A stretch of 28,190 bases of DNA from Candidatus Uhrbacteria bacterium (GCA_030688135.1 JAUYIW010000005.1:1-28190), one strand, 5' to 3'. Counted from the stretch's first letter, positions 19,960-28,011 are shown. The notes: generated from the sequence alone by a model not told the origin. Numbers and translations are program-made.

Positions 19960-22620
19960 TTATTTCTTCTTCGACTTCTTTTCCCTACTTTTCTTGTTTT
20001 CTTTTTGTTCTTCCGCAATGTCAGCCTTGTCGGTTCGAACAAGTGCAACACTCGAAACTGAGTCGCTGTCGTTTTTGAATCGCATAATCCTAACTCCCTG
20101 AGTTGCGCGACCTAAAATCGAAACAGACGAAACTGCAGTACGGATTACCTGGCCCTCCGAAGACACAACAAGCAAATCACGCGTGTCTTTTTCCCGAGTA
20201 ACTCGCGCCGCAACAATCTTCCCTGTTTTTGGAGTTACCTTTGCAGTTCTCACTCCCATTCCACCACGCTTTTGACCCTTATACTCTTCAACATTAGTTC
20301 GCTTGCCATATCCATGCTCCATTACAACCATTAAGAATCTTCCCTTCTTGACCTCTTCCTTTGAAATGATCCCCATGCCAATAACGACATCACTTGCTTT
20401 TAATTTGATTCCTCGAACACCGGAAGCAGATCGGCCCATTGGTCGAACGTCAGCTTCATTGAACCTAATCGCCATTCCGTTTGCAGTGGTCAAAATTATC
20501 TCATCTCCTCCGGTTGATGTTTTAGCCCACTCAAGTGAATCACCATCCTTTAGCTTGATTGCAATAAGTCCAGATCGGCGAACATTTTCAAAGTCAGCAA
20601 TATCGGTTTTCTTAATTGTCCCGTTCGATGTCACCATTACAATAAACTTGGTACTCTCAAGCTCTCTACCTTTCATGGTAGCTGTAATTTTTTCGCCTGG
20701 CGCGAGTTGTAAAAAGTTTACAATCGCCTGACCCTTTGAAGTACGTGTAGCTTCTGGTATCTCGTAAACTTTAAGCTTAAATACACGACCACGACTTGTA
20801 AAAAACATTAAATCTTGATGTGTTGTTGTTGCAAAAATCGACTCAACTACATCTTCTTCTTTTGTAGTTAACCCCATAACGCCTTTTCCACCACGCGCCT
20901 GCAAACGGAATGATTCCGGATCAACGCGCTTTATGTAGCCATCCTTTGTCATCATTACAACAGTCTGATTGTCTGGAATGACATCCTCCATTGAGAATTC
21001 TTTAATCCCATTTTTTATAACCTTTGTTCTTCGATCTTCGCCAAACTTATTACTCAACTCTACAAGTTCGTCGCGAATAATCCCCATTAGTTTTTTATCT
21101 GAATTCAATATTGACTTCAGCTCAGCGATCAGCGCCATCTTTTCGTTATACTCTGTTTCAATCTTTAACTGCTCAAGGTTTGCAAGGCTTTGCAATTTCA
21201 TTTCAAGAATTGCAACAGCTTGACGATCGGTCATTTTGAAACCCTTCATCAAGTTAATCTTTGCGTCTTCCCTATCCTTGGATTTCTTAATGGTCTTAAT
21301 TACTAAATCAATTTTAGCAAGTGCAATTTTTAATCCTTCCAAAATATGTGCACGCTCTTCTGCACGAGCTAGATCAAATTCAGTTCTTCTTCGGACTACT
21401 TCGCGACGATGCTTAATAAACTCCTCCAAAATAGTTTTAAGCCCCAAAATACGTGGCTGAATACCATCGATTAATGCCACCATATTAAAATGGAACGTTG
21501 TCTGAAGAGAAGTAGACTGATAAAGACGATTCAAAACTTTACGAGGATAGGCGTCTTTTTTTAGTTCGATCACCATTCGCACGCCGTCTTTATTTGACTC
21601 ATCACGCAAGTCGCGTATCCCCTCTAGCTTTTTGGATCGCACTAAATCAGCAATCTTTTCAAGAAGAGTTGCCTTATTTACCATGTACGGAATTTCGGTA
21701 ACAATGATTTTATGAGTTCCCTTACTGCTCTCAACGATTTCTGCAACGGCACGCACCACAACTCCACCCTTTCCTGTTGCATATGCACCTTTTATATCTT
21801 TGACTCCATAAATCATAGCACCTGTAGGAAAGTCAGGACCTTGCACATGCAAAAGTAAGTCGTCGAGCGTAGCCTCTTTGTTATCGATAAGTGTAAGAAC
21901 TGCATCGATAATCTCGCGCAGGTTATGCGGTGGAATATTTGTTGCCATTCCAACAGCGATTCCAACAGTTCCATTGATTAGCAAGTTTGGAAGCTTTGCC
22001 GGAAGTACCGAAGGCTCCTTATGCGAGCCGTCGTAGTTTGGCCTAAAGTTAACAGTATCTTTTTCAATATCAAAAAGTAAATCTTCAGCTATCGATTCTA
22101 GCTTTGCTTCTGTGTAACGCATCGCAGCAGCAGAGTCCCCGTCCATCGATCCAAAGTTTCCCTGTCCTCGGACTAATGGATGTCTGTAAGAAAATTCCTG
22201 TGCCATGCGAACCATCGCTTCGTAAATAGAAGAGTCACCATGAGGGTGATACTTTGCCATTACTTCTCCAACTACGTTTGCAGACTTTCTAAACTTAGCG
22301 TTTGCACGAAGACCAATACTCCACATAGCGTAGAGAATGCGACGCTGTACAGGCTTAAGGCCATCACGAACATCGGGAAGCGCACGAGAAACAATAACCG
22401 ACATTGCGTAATCAATGTAGGCTCGCTTCATTTCGCCAGTGATTGTTTGCGGTATGATTTTTCCAATATTTGTACCAGCCGCCTCCTTAACCAAAGCGCC
22501 TTCTACTACTTCACCTTTTTGAGCAGGAGACTTTTTTGGCTTTTCCTTCTCAGAATTCTCTGACCCGCCTGCCACCTTCTTCTTTGGCTTTGCATTTTTC
22601 TTTGATTCTTTCTTTGGCAT
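19960..22620 (-). CDS. gyrA: DNA gyrase subunit A
   Basis: 886 residues. Breaks and rejoins DNA during ATP-driven negative supercoiling with GyrB. The catalytic Tyr is Tyr169 in AMRYTEAKL (E. coli Tyr122); the offset reflects a Lys-rich N-terminal extension of about 47 residues (MPKKESKKNAKPKKK...). The quinolone-pocket segment reads HPHGDSSIYEAMVRMAQ: Ser at the E. coli S83 position and Glu at D87, as in many Gram-positive gyrases. The C-terminal pinwheel has the GyrA box QARGGKG (574-580), so it is gyrase and not topoisomerase IV, and it ends in another Lys-rich tail. The 29 bases before the ATG are nearly the same as those before the neighbouring 22750-23214 gene. Confidence 0.97.
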   Translation of the reverse strand: MPKKESKKNAKPKKKVAGGSENSEKEKPKKSPAQKGEVVEGALVKEAAGTNIGKIIPQTITGEMKRAYIDYAMSVIVSRALPDVRDGLKPVQRRILYAMWSIGLRANAKFRKSANVVGEVMAKYHPHGDSSIYEAMVRMAQEFSYRHPLVRGQGNFGSMDGDSAAAMRYTEAKLESIAEDLLFDIEKDTVNFRPNYDGSHKEPSVLPAKLPNLLINGTVGIAVGMATNIPPHNLREIIDAVLTLIDNKEATLDDLLLHVQGPDFPTGAMIYGVKDIKGAYATGKGGVVVRAVAEIVESSKGTHKIIVTEIPYMVNKATLLEKIADLVRSKKLEGIRDLRDESNKDGVRMVIELKKDAYPRKVLNRLYQSTSLQTTFHFNMVALIDGIQPRILGLKTILEEFIKHRREVVRRRTEFDLARAEERAHILEGLKIALAKIDLVIKTIKKSKDREDAKINLMKGFKMTDRQAVAILEMKLQSLANLEQLKIETEYNEKMALIAELKSILNSDKKLMGIIRDELVELSNKFGEDRRTKVIKNGIKEFSMEDVIPDNQTVVMMTKDGYIKRVDPESFRLQARGGKGVMGLTTKEEDVVESIFATTTHQDLMFFTSRGRVFKLKVYEIPEATRTSKGQAIVNFLQLAPGEKITATMKGRELESTKFIVMVTSNGTIKKTDIADFENVRRSGLIAIKLKDGDSLEWAKTSTGGDEIILTTANGMAIRFNEADVRPMGRSASGVRGIKLKASDVVIGMGIISKEEVKKGRFLMVVMEHGYGKRTNVEEYKGQKRGGMGVRTAKVTPKTGKIVAARVTREKDTRDLLVVSSEGQVIRTAVSSVSILGRATQGVRIMRFKNDSDSVSSVALVRTDKADIAEEQKENKKSREKKSKKK

Positions 22621-22649
22621 ACCCCGTAGTGAAAACTTTGATTTATGTG
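22621..22649 (-). promoter_or_regulatory. Shared 5' leader element, gyrA copy
   Basis: The 29 bases ending at the gyrA ATG match those before the 22750-23214 gene (23215-23243) at 28 of 29 positions; the single change is in CGGGGT versus CAGGGT, which includes the ribosome-site region. Confidence 0.75.
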
Positions 22650-22749
22650 TATCTACTAAAACTTATTAGACCATCTTAATGATGATGATGATCATATCTT
22701 GCCTTGAGTCAAATTACCAGACTTTCTACAAACTTCAAAAAATTTTAAT

Positions 22750-23214
22750 TTATTGAACAATATCACCAATCTCAAGCACCGTTCCTGAAGTCGCACCAGA
22801 TGTTTCACTAGCAGATTCTGCGTTAAGCTCTTCTGCTACTTGGCTCAAATCTTCCGAAACAGAATAATCTACCTCCTCTACACTAATTTCATCTTTCATC
22901 TCCTCTGCAACAGCCTCTAGCGCACGCTCACGTGCCAATTCAAGTAAAGCTGCCTCCTGTGCGTCGCTTAGCAATCCTTCGAATACCCCATTCACTTCTG
23001 GCATAATCTTTTCCATATCCTCGGTAAGTGAAAACCCTTCATTAATTTGACGCTGAGCCTCGGAATAATTTTCTTCAAAACTTGAAAGTGATGTTTCGGA
23101 AAACATTTGAGTTAACTGCAGGCCCCACACAAAAAGAATCACAGACACAACCATCGCGGTTAACCCTATAACTGTCTTTGTGTATTTTCCGTGTTTACGT
23201 CTGCGAATTTGCAT
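22750..23214 (-). CDS. Single-pass membrane protein, unknown
   Basis: 154 residues. A basic N-terminus (MQIRRRKHGKYTK) is followed by one transmembrane helix (about 15-36) and an acidic, largely helical, extracytoplasmic region (SFEENYSEAQRQINEGF..., ELARERALEAVAEEMKDE), ending in a Ser/Thr/Gly-rich tail. No family is recognised. It lies directly upstream of gyrA in the same direction and shares its 29-base leader, so both may be regulated in the same way. Confidence 0.72.
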   Translation of the reverse strand: MQIRRRKHGKYTKTVIGLTAMVVSVILFVWGLQLTQMFSETSLSSFEENYSEAQRQINEGFSLTEDMEKIMPEVNGVFEGLLSDAQEAALLELARERALEAVAEEMKDEISVEEVDYSVSEDLSQVAEELNAESASETSGATSGTVLEIGDIVQ

Positions 23215-23243
23215 ACCCTGTAGTGAAAACTTTGATTTATGTG
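23215..23243 (-). promoter_or_regulatory. Shared 5' leader element, membrane-protein copy
   Basis: Partner of 22621-22649. Similarity stops abruptly upstream of both copies, so only the leader itself is shared. Confidence 0.75.
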
Positions 23244-23291
23244 AGTGAATGGAAGCCTTATTCTTCTAACTGACTTTGGTTCGATCTTGTA

Positions 23292-23322
23292 AATAATTTC
23301 GAAACCGGGTTTCGAAATTATT
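23292..23322. repeat. 31-bp perfect palindrome
   Basis: AATAATTTCGAAACC, G, then the exact reverse complement. Same core as the 50-bp direct repeats near 12.7 and 13.4 kb. With one central base it cannot form a good RNA hairpin; a protein-binding or recombination site is more plausible. Confidence 0.7.
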
Positions 23323-23330
23323 CATATTCG

Positions 23331-23440
23331 CCATCTCGAACGAATGTGAGAGATCTTTTGCGGTTCACTGGATCTACGAAGGATTTCTCCTCGTTGCTTA
23401 CGAGCTCGTCGAAATGGTAATTATAGACTAACCATCTCGA
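23331..23440. repeat. Palindromic CCATCTCGA...TCGAAATGG repeat, solitary copy
   Basis: CCATCTCGA (23331-23339), GAGAGATCTTTTG, GGATTTCTCC, then TCGAAATGG (23409-23417). It matches the interior of the MITE at 6594-6748 but lacks the MITE ends. A further CCATCTCGAGGAG at 23432 is a partial second copy. Confidence 0.7.
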
Positions 23441-23466
23441 GGAGTAAGTACTATGGACGGTAGTCC

Positions 23467-23530
23467 AATCCGTACCACGGGTACGGATTCTAACGGACTT
23501 TAGTCTGGTCGGGACGCTGACTAAAGTCCG
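23467..23530. repeat. Two adjacent hairpins downstream of the MBL-like gene
   Basis: AATCCGTACC/GGTACGGATT (23467-23489) and CGGACTTTAGTC/GACTAAAGTCCG (23494-23530), both perfect stems. No T-run follows, so these look like palindromic repeats that may stabilise the 3' end of the minus-strand transcript. Confidence 0.65.
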
Positions 23531-23539
23531 CTAGGAAGA

Positions 23540-24205
23540 CTACGATCGAGCTAATACAACTACATTAACATCTTCGTCTGGTAGGCTACTCTTTGTAATC
23601 TTTAGCTTTGTTGAATCTTCGCGTGGACATCCTAAATCTTTACAAAAAGATTCAACGCCAGCAAGTTTAGTTTTCAGTCCTTCTATTTCATAGTAAGAAG
23701 GAATTACCAACCGTGGCTCAACTTGCGAGACAACATCTGATGCCATTTCTTTATTGAGCACAGAGCCTCCACCAATTGGCAAGATCAAAATATCAATACT
23801 GCCTAACTTGCTAACTTCTTTATCGGTCAGATCTCGATCAATACTACCAAGAAGAGCGATACTAATGCCTTCAAGATAAATTCTGTAAATCGTGTGATCG
23901 CCACCATCTTTCTTTGGAGCAGATATACCAGTTACAAAAATCCCTCTTACTTCGAATTCACCTGCATGTGAAATTACAAACGGCTTTGGGCTGTCTTCTC
24001 CATGAACAGCTTCAACATTATTCGCTTCGGGTGAATTGCTGGTTTGTACAACTACCGCAGAGGCTAAAGTTCGGGGGAACCTTAAACCTACAGAAGTATC
24101 GTATGGGTCAGATACGAGAGACACTTCACTTTGACCTACCTTACCTTTTATTGAAAAGCTACCCAGTCCGTGCCATGAAATTTGCATAATTTGAGTCGAA
24201 TTCAT
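23540..24205 (-). CDS. Metallo-beta-lactamase-fold protein lacking the metal site
   Basis: 221 residues. It follows the layout of UlaG-like metallo-beta-lactamase-fold hydrolases: ISWHGLGSFSIKG (9-21), SLVSDPYDTSVGLRFP (29-44), FVISHAGEFEVRGIFVTGI, TIYRIYLEGISIALLG, LGSIDILILPIGGG and PRLVIPSYYE. The HxHxDH zinc motif expected after the first Asp region is replaced by VVVQTSNSPEANNVEAV (residues 51-67), so the family's ligand histidines are missing. A hydrolase function is therefore doubtful; it may be a binding or regulatory derivative. ATG 24205 is chosen from promoter spacing (a second ATG is six codons in). Single gene with its own promoter. Confidence 0.8.
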   Translation of the reverse strand: MNSTQIMQISWHGLGSFSIKGKVGQSEVSLVSDPYDTSVGLRFPRTLASAVVVQTSNSPEANNVEAVHGEDSPKPFVISHAGEFEVRGIFVTGISAPKKDGGDHTIYRIYLEGISIALLGSIDRDLTDKEVSKLGSIDILILPIGGGSVLNKEMASDVVSQVEPRLVIPSYYEIEGLKTKLAGVESFCKDLGCPREDSTKLKITKSSLPDEDVNVVVLARS

Positions 24206-24222
24206 CTATTAATAACGGGCAT

Positions 24223-24251
24223 ATTGTATCATACCAAACCAATGACGGCAA
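24223..24251 (-). promoter_or_regulatory. Promoter of the MBL-like gene
   Basis: On the minus strand: TTGCCG (24246-24251), 17-base spacer, TACAAT (24223-24228). Confidence 0.65.
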
Positions 24252-24352
24252 GCGAGATTTGAATCTTGAGAAAGTGGAAAGTAGTAAGTAGTCAATAGTC
24301 AGAATCCAGTAGTTAGTTGAGAAACTTGTGAAAGCCGGTTGTGAGAAAAGTG

Positions 24353-24540
24353 AGGTTATGCGAGAAGCGATGAGGTTAAAGTTGACTCTGAGGTGGCCGG
24401 CATTGCCGGACATCCTGAGGAGATCGAAGACTATGTCTGAGCTCGACGAAGGATCTCTCTGAAAGTGAAGGGGTTATTCGGATAGTGAGGAGGTTATTCA
24501 GGTCGCGAAGAGGTTAATGGAACTTGCGGGAGGCTGAAAA
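24353..24540 (+). repeat. Array 2 of the 20-bp GAGGTTA-ended repeat
   Basis: AGGTTA-type boxes at 24353, 24373, (degenerate AGGTGG 24391 and AGGAGA 24418), 24471 (GGGTTA), 24491, 24511 and 24531 (AGGCTG): mostly exact 20-base steps. Clean units are TCGGATAGTGAGGAGGTTA and TCAGGTCGCGAAGAGGTTA. The stretch lies between the promoter of the MBL-like gene and the terminator of the 24692 gene; no ORF. Confidence 0.75.
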
Positions 24541-24654
24541 TTCTTGTATCGCAGAAACATTTGAAACATAAGAAACATGGGATCTGGCTACTATCACAAT
24601 TTTGATCTGTACATCTGTAGGCCCCCTGCGCTTGGGTAGGATAAAAAAGAACGC
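24471..24654 (+). repeat. Long direct repeat, left copy (array end plus conserved block)
   Basis: 24511-24615 is identical over 105 bases to 25852-25956, and similarity continues into the T-tract and first stem arm of the terminators. Inside are three tandem GAAACAT 9-mers (24554, 24563, 24572). Together with the right copy it brackets the gene at 24692-25615. Confidence 0.88.
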
Positions 24655-24674
24655 GAGCCATTAAGCTCGCGCTA
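24642..24674 (-). terminator. Terminator of the 24692-25615 gene
   Basis: On the minus strand AGCGCGAGC, loop TTAATG, GCTCGCGTT, then CTTTTTT. It starts 18 bases after the stop. Confidence 0.88.
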
Positions 24675-24691
24675 CGTATTACTTCGTCCGC

Positions 24692-25615
24692 CTACTTCGT
24701 CCGCCAGATCTGTTTACCGCCTTCAGGCAGAGGGTCTGGACAGTCTCGAGCATCGACCAATAATACCCTATCACTCTTCACTGGTATTCTAGAGTCAAGA
24801 GAAAGCAGGGTCTGTGGCAAATGTTGTCTATGGCGATAGTGTAGATGGACAACTTCTGCTGGAAGACTTCCGATATCTATTTGAGTGCCAACGGTTATGC
24901 GACCCAAATTAGATGCACGCACCAACTTCGAGTTTTGAAAGGTTGAAGCTGGGAAGCGAATAAGATTAGGAAATGTTCCCTTGTCACTCGCTACTACCAC
25001 CCAATCTGCATGAACTATTTTGGTGCCGTCTTGCGAACATGCGACCGCGCGGTCAAAATCCGCTTCGGCCTTTTTGCGCTCCTGTTCTACCTTGGTGCGA
25101 CAGGCGTCAACTACAAATTGCCGTGCTTTTTTCCACTTCGGACCGCCTTGTAACCAAGTGTTGTAAAGTACGGCAGGCAATACTTCAGGACCAGCAACTG
25201 TGAGAGACCGACTCTCATACGTGTAGGCACACTGGCTGCTAGGACCATCAACATCAAAGAGAAGCACTGCCCCTTGATTCTTTCTCTGGAAGGCAAGATA
25301 TACTGCACGATGAACCATGAGGGAAACTGCCTGTTGAACGCCTAAAGCAGCGTAGCGACCGACTTCCTCAATCTTGAACGACGCTGGGTCAGCACAAGTT
25401 CGTAAAGCGCTGACAATACCTGCCTTCTGACAGGCCTCCTCAACCGCATTGCCAAAGTGCTTGGCAATCCAATCAGGATTAGGCATAGACTCACGCTCTA
25501 TGTCGCGGAGATCGTCTTCTATAATCGCAGTTCCGAACACATCAAGTTGCGCAAAACGCGCGATGACGAACATTTCGCGAAGTGCTTCAACTGAATGATC
25601 AAAAAGGACTGGCAT
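24692..25615 (-). CDS. Unrecognised 307-residue protein between direct repeats
   Basis: The start at ATG 25615 (MPVLFDHSVEALREMF) is chosen because AAGAGGTG lies at proper distance; the frame extends 16 codons further without a ribosome site. No family is recognised. The N-terminal half appears helical, with a Val/Leu-rich patch (ALGVQQAVSLMVHRAVYLAF). The middle has LLFDVDGPSSQCAYTYESRS, a charged helix (RTKVEQERKKAEADFDRA, about 173-190) and strand-like segments near the C-terminus. No signal peptide. The last codons are part of a 13-base tandem duplication (ACTTCGTCCGCCT twice), so the 3' end has been altered. It has its own promoter and terminator and sits between two nearly identical direct repeats. 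Confidence 0.7.
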   Translation of the reverse strand: MPVLFDHSVEALREMFVIARFAQLDVFGTAIIEDDLRDIERESMPNPDWIAKHFGNAVEEACQKAGIVSALRTCADPASFKIEEVGRYAALGVQQAVSLMVHRAVYLAFQRKNQGAVLLFDVDGPSSQCAYTYESRSLTVAGPEVLPAVLYNTWLQGGPKWKKARQFVVDACRTKVEQERKKAEADFDRAVACSQDGTKIVHADWVVVASDKGTFPNLIRFPASTFQNSKLVRASNLGRITVGTQIDIGSLPAEVVHLHYRHRQHLPQTLLSLDSRIPVKSDRVLLVDARDCPDPLPEGGKQIWRTK

Positions 25616-25713
25616 GATTACACCTCTTACAGTGTGCATGGAGTTTCTTAGGCTCTCATACAATGATCGATTGCCCCGATCAGGCCCCTCGGAACAACCC
25701 CGAATGGACCTTT

Positions 25714-25742
25714 ACCTTAGCGTCATCAACGCCGACAGTCAA
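25714..25742 (-). promoter_or_regulatory. Promoter of the 24692-25615 gene
   Basis: On the minus strand: TTGACT (25737-25742), 17-base spacer, TAAGGT (25714-25719). The leader would be about 90-100 bases. Confidence 0.55.
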
Positions 25743-25768
25743 GCAAAAAGTTATTATAATTAACAGGG

Positions 25769-25881
25769 AGGTTAAATAGAAATTAGAAAGAGGTTATTCA
25801 GGATGCTGAAGAGATTGTGCGACAAACGAAGGGGTTATTCAGATAGCGAGGAGGTTAATGGAACTTGCGGGAGGCTGAAAA
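25769..25881 (+). repeat. Array 3 of the 20-bp GAGGTTA-ended repeat
   Basis: Boxes at 25769, 25791, (degenerate near 25811), 25832 (GGGTTA), 25852 and 25872 (AGGCTG), steps 20-22. Relative to array 2, exactly one 20-base unit is absent between the GGGTTA box and the last AGGTTAATGG unit, showing that unit number changes. Confidence 0.75.
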
Positions 25882-26014
25882 TTCTTGTATCGCAGAAACA
25901 TTTGAAACATAAGAAACATGGGATCTGGCTACTATCACAATTTTGATCTGTACATCGGTAACTATCAGTACATCGGTAGGTCCCCTGCACTTGGGTAGGA
26001 TAAAAAAAGAACGC
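25832..26014 (+). repeat. Long direct repeat, right copy
   Basis: Same block as 24471-24654, identical for 105 bases (25852-25956). It then carries an extra tandem TACATCGGTAACTATCAG not present in the left copy before similarity resumes. Confidence 0.88.
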
Positions 26015-26031
26015 AGTCACCTACGTTCTTT
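26001..26031 (-). terminator. Terminator of the 26095-26778 gene
   Basis: On the minus strand AGAACG, 10-base loop, CGTTCT, then TTTTTTT. The distal arm and T-tract belong to the long direct repeat. Confidence 0.8.
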
Positions 26032-26094
26032 GGAAGTCTTAAAGTCTAAAGTTAATAAAGTCTATCGAATTGCTGGATTAATAGTTCCGAAATC

Positions 26095-26778
26095 CTAAAC
26101 CTCCTCTTCCTCATGCAAAACAGTATTCCAATATTCGATTTCTTTCATGATCTCTTCTTCTATTGGATCGCGCTCAACAATAGACCAACCTTCTTCAAGC
26201 TTGTCTGCAATAGAATTGATCTCTCCGGTCCACTTTGGATCTTCGCTACCCATTGTGCGCAGACGATCAATTAACGCCTGTAATCGCGTTGCCTCTTTGG
26301 TCCAATTATCTACCAAATCAACATACTGTTCCTGTCGCTTACGCGCACGATCATCGCACTGATTATCGACTACATCTTCAGAAAGCAAAATCGCCTGCTC
26401 AATCTGAAGCTTTTCTTCCGGCTTGAATTGCTCTTCAAACATCCTACTGCCTATCAAGTCGTCCAGTAACACACCGTGCTTTGTAACTTCTTCAGCTTTT
26501 TTACGAACACTCGCGTCGAGTCTCTCAAATACAGCGTCCTGCAAACGCTTTTCTTCGTCCCCTTCGCATAGCGCATGATACGCCTTACGATAAGGAAATT
26601 CTTCACGCCCAATAAGACTAAGCGCTTGGTGGATCTGCTTTTCGGTCGCATCCTCATCTGCTAAAAGATCGCTGTAAAGCTTATTTGCTTTTTCTATTAT
26701 TTCAGGTGGCGTTAAAGGAACCATGTGGTCTATTGCAAATTTGAATTCGTTTAGAAATGATTCGTGTGGATGGGTCAT
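26095..26778 (-). CDS. Hypothetical helical protein
   Basis: 227 residues from ATG 26778 (MTHPHESFLNEF); the frame reaches a TTG four codons earlier, but no ribosome site supports it. Composition is highly charged and nearly all predicted helix (for example EATRLQALIDRLRTMGSEDPKW and EEEIMKEIEYWNTVLHEEEEV are long amphipathic stretches), with an acidic C-terminus. No signal peptide, membrane helix or known domain. G+C is like the core genes. A cytoplasmic scaffold or conserved lineage-specific protein is possible, but no function can be given. It ends at the terminator linked to the right-hand long repeat. Confidence 0.7.
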   Translation of the reverse strand: MTHPHESFLNEFKFAIDHMVPLTPPEIIEKANKLYSDLLADEDATEKQIHQALSLIGREEFPYRKAYHALCEGDEEKRLQDAVFERLDASVRKKAEEVTKHGVLLDDLIGSRMFEEQFKPEEKLQIEQAILLSEDVVDNQCDDRARKRQEQYVDLVDNWTKEATRLQALIDRLRTMGSEDPKWTGEINSIADKLEEGWSIVERDPIEEEIMKEIEYWNTVLHEEEEV

Positions 26779-26993
26779 AAGAAATGTCAAATTAAAAAAA
26801 TCAAATGTTGAATCGATCGTAGCTAAAAGCTAATACGAGTTTAACATGATCACGACTTCCCCGCCAATAGCCAACGCCGAGTATGGTTTTCTATGCGTAC
26901 ATAAGCGCGCTAGCTTGCGTCTCACGCTAATCCAACTACAAGTCTAATACTCGCTGGTCGAAAATAAAACCCGTCCAGTTGAACGGGCGATAA

Positions 26994-27896
26994 CTACTGG
27001 CCTAGCTTTGCCACAGCCGTATGGTTCCGACGCATTTCATATAACGGCTCGAGAGAGTCGCCAACCAATATTGCATCCACCAGATTCCACACATCCGGAA
27101 GTCCTTTGCGCCGAAATTTCGAAATAGCCTCTTCTACTTCGGTGTGTGGCAGTATGAGTACATTTACAGACTTGTCGTGAAACAAATCCTTGTCACTTGG
27201 AGCATCTGCTAGAACAAGTTGAAGACTAGGGATCACGCCAAAGCGTTCATGGACTTCTTTTGCTTTATTACCTTTGTTGGTTCCTACCACTACAGTATCG
27301 GCGTAGTAGCCGATAAGCTTGCTATCTTTGTCCCACCTAAGCTTCAACGCGAGAACCTTTGCGAACACCCCATTGTGACTAGCCCATTCACATATGTAAC
27401 AATCCATTCCGTAACTCACTATGAACGAACGTACAATGTGATCAGGATATTCACTGCCATCAACAGAAAGTTCAAACGAGTGAAGAAGTTCCAGAGCTCC
27501 GGGACGTGGCCTTTGGGCTCGCGCTACCGCGAACAACTGACCTTGCGTAAGTCCGGATTCACACAACAAGTCTACTGTGCCAAAAATGAACTCACATTCT
27601 GACTGAAATGACCTGTCAGATTCGGTCCATCGCTTTAACGCCACTCGATCTACTTCCGCGCGCTCCGGCCCCATCAGATTGCGAGCATCGTCCCACTGAC
27701 TGCCCATAGTGAGCGTCCCATCGAAGTCTGCCATCAACCAGCAACAATGGAATACCTTTTTTACAAAAGCAGACACGCAATTGGCACGCGTAGCGTTCAC
27801 TACAACTAGCGGTCTGTCAGTATTCGATCCGGTATACAGTGCTTCAAAATCCACATAACCCTTTGCCAGGGAAATATCAAAGTCTATGCTACGCAC
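26994..27896 (-). CDS. HAD-superfamily hydrolase
   Basis: 300 residues from a GTG at 27896, fixed by AAAGGAGG six bases upstream. Canonical HAD motifs: I MADFDGTLT (nucleophile Asp57, acid Asp59), II FIVSYGM, III Lys in NKGNKAKEV and IV LADAPSDKDLF. A long insert between motifs I and II (about 64-155) would be the cap, and the 50-residue N-terminal extension is unassigned. The layout resembles phosphoserine-phosphatase-like HADs, but the substrate is unknown. Unlike the HAD at 5048, the catalytic pair is intact. Single gene with its own promoter, G+C-richer than the core genes. Confidence 0.82.
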   Translation of the reverse strand: MRSIDFDISLAKGYVDFEALYTGSNTDRPLVVVNATRANCVSAFVKKVFHCCWLMADFDGTLTMGSQWDDARNLMGPERAEVDRVALKRWTESDRSFQSECEFIFGTVDLLCESGLTQGQLFAVARAQRPRPGALELLHSFELSVDGSEYPDHIVRSFIVSYGMDCYICEWASHNGVFAKVLALKLRWDKDSKLIGYYADTVVVGTNKGNKAKEVHERFGVIPSLQLVLADAPSDKDLFHDKSVNVLILPHTEVEEAISKFRRKGLPDVWNLVDAILVGDSLEPLYEMRRNHTAVAKLGQ

Positions 27897-27928
27897 TACG
27901 AACCTCCTTTTTGAAATGTACGCGTAGA

Positions 27929-27956
27929 TCTTAACTGATTTTCCAAAAAAGTCAAA
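27929..27956 (-). promoter_or_regulatory. Promoter of the second HAD gene
   Basis: On the minus strand: TTGACT (27951-27956), 16-base spacer, TAAGAT (27929-27934). Confidence 0.6.
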
Positions 27957-28011
27957 ATGATGTTATATTACTTTGAATTATGAAACTCGATGAGATTTGC
28001 GTGAACGGGCT

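Noticed and set aside
22670..22700. ATGATGATGATGATCAT as a regulatory or coding repeat upstream of gyrA
   Set aside because: A short trinucleotide run with no further support; it could be slippage noise.
24353..24540. CRISPR-like array
   Set aside because: Units are contiguous 20-mers without spacers of a second, unique sequence, and no cas genes are nearby.
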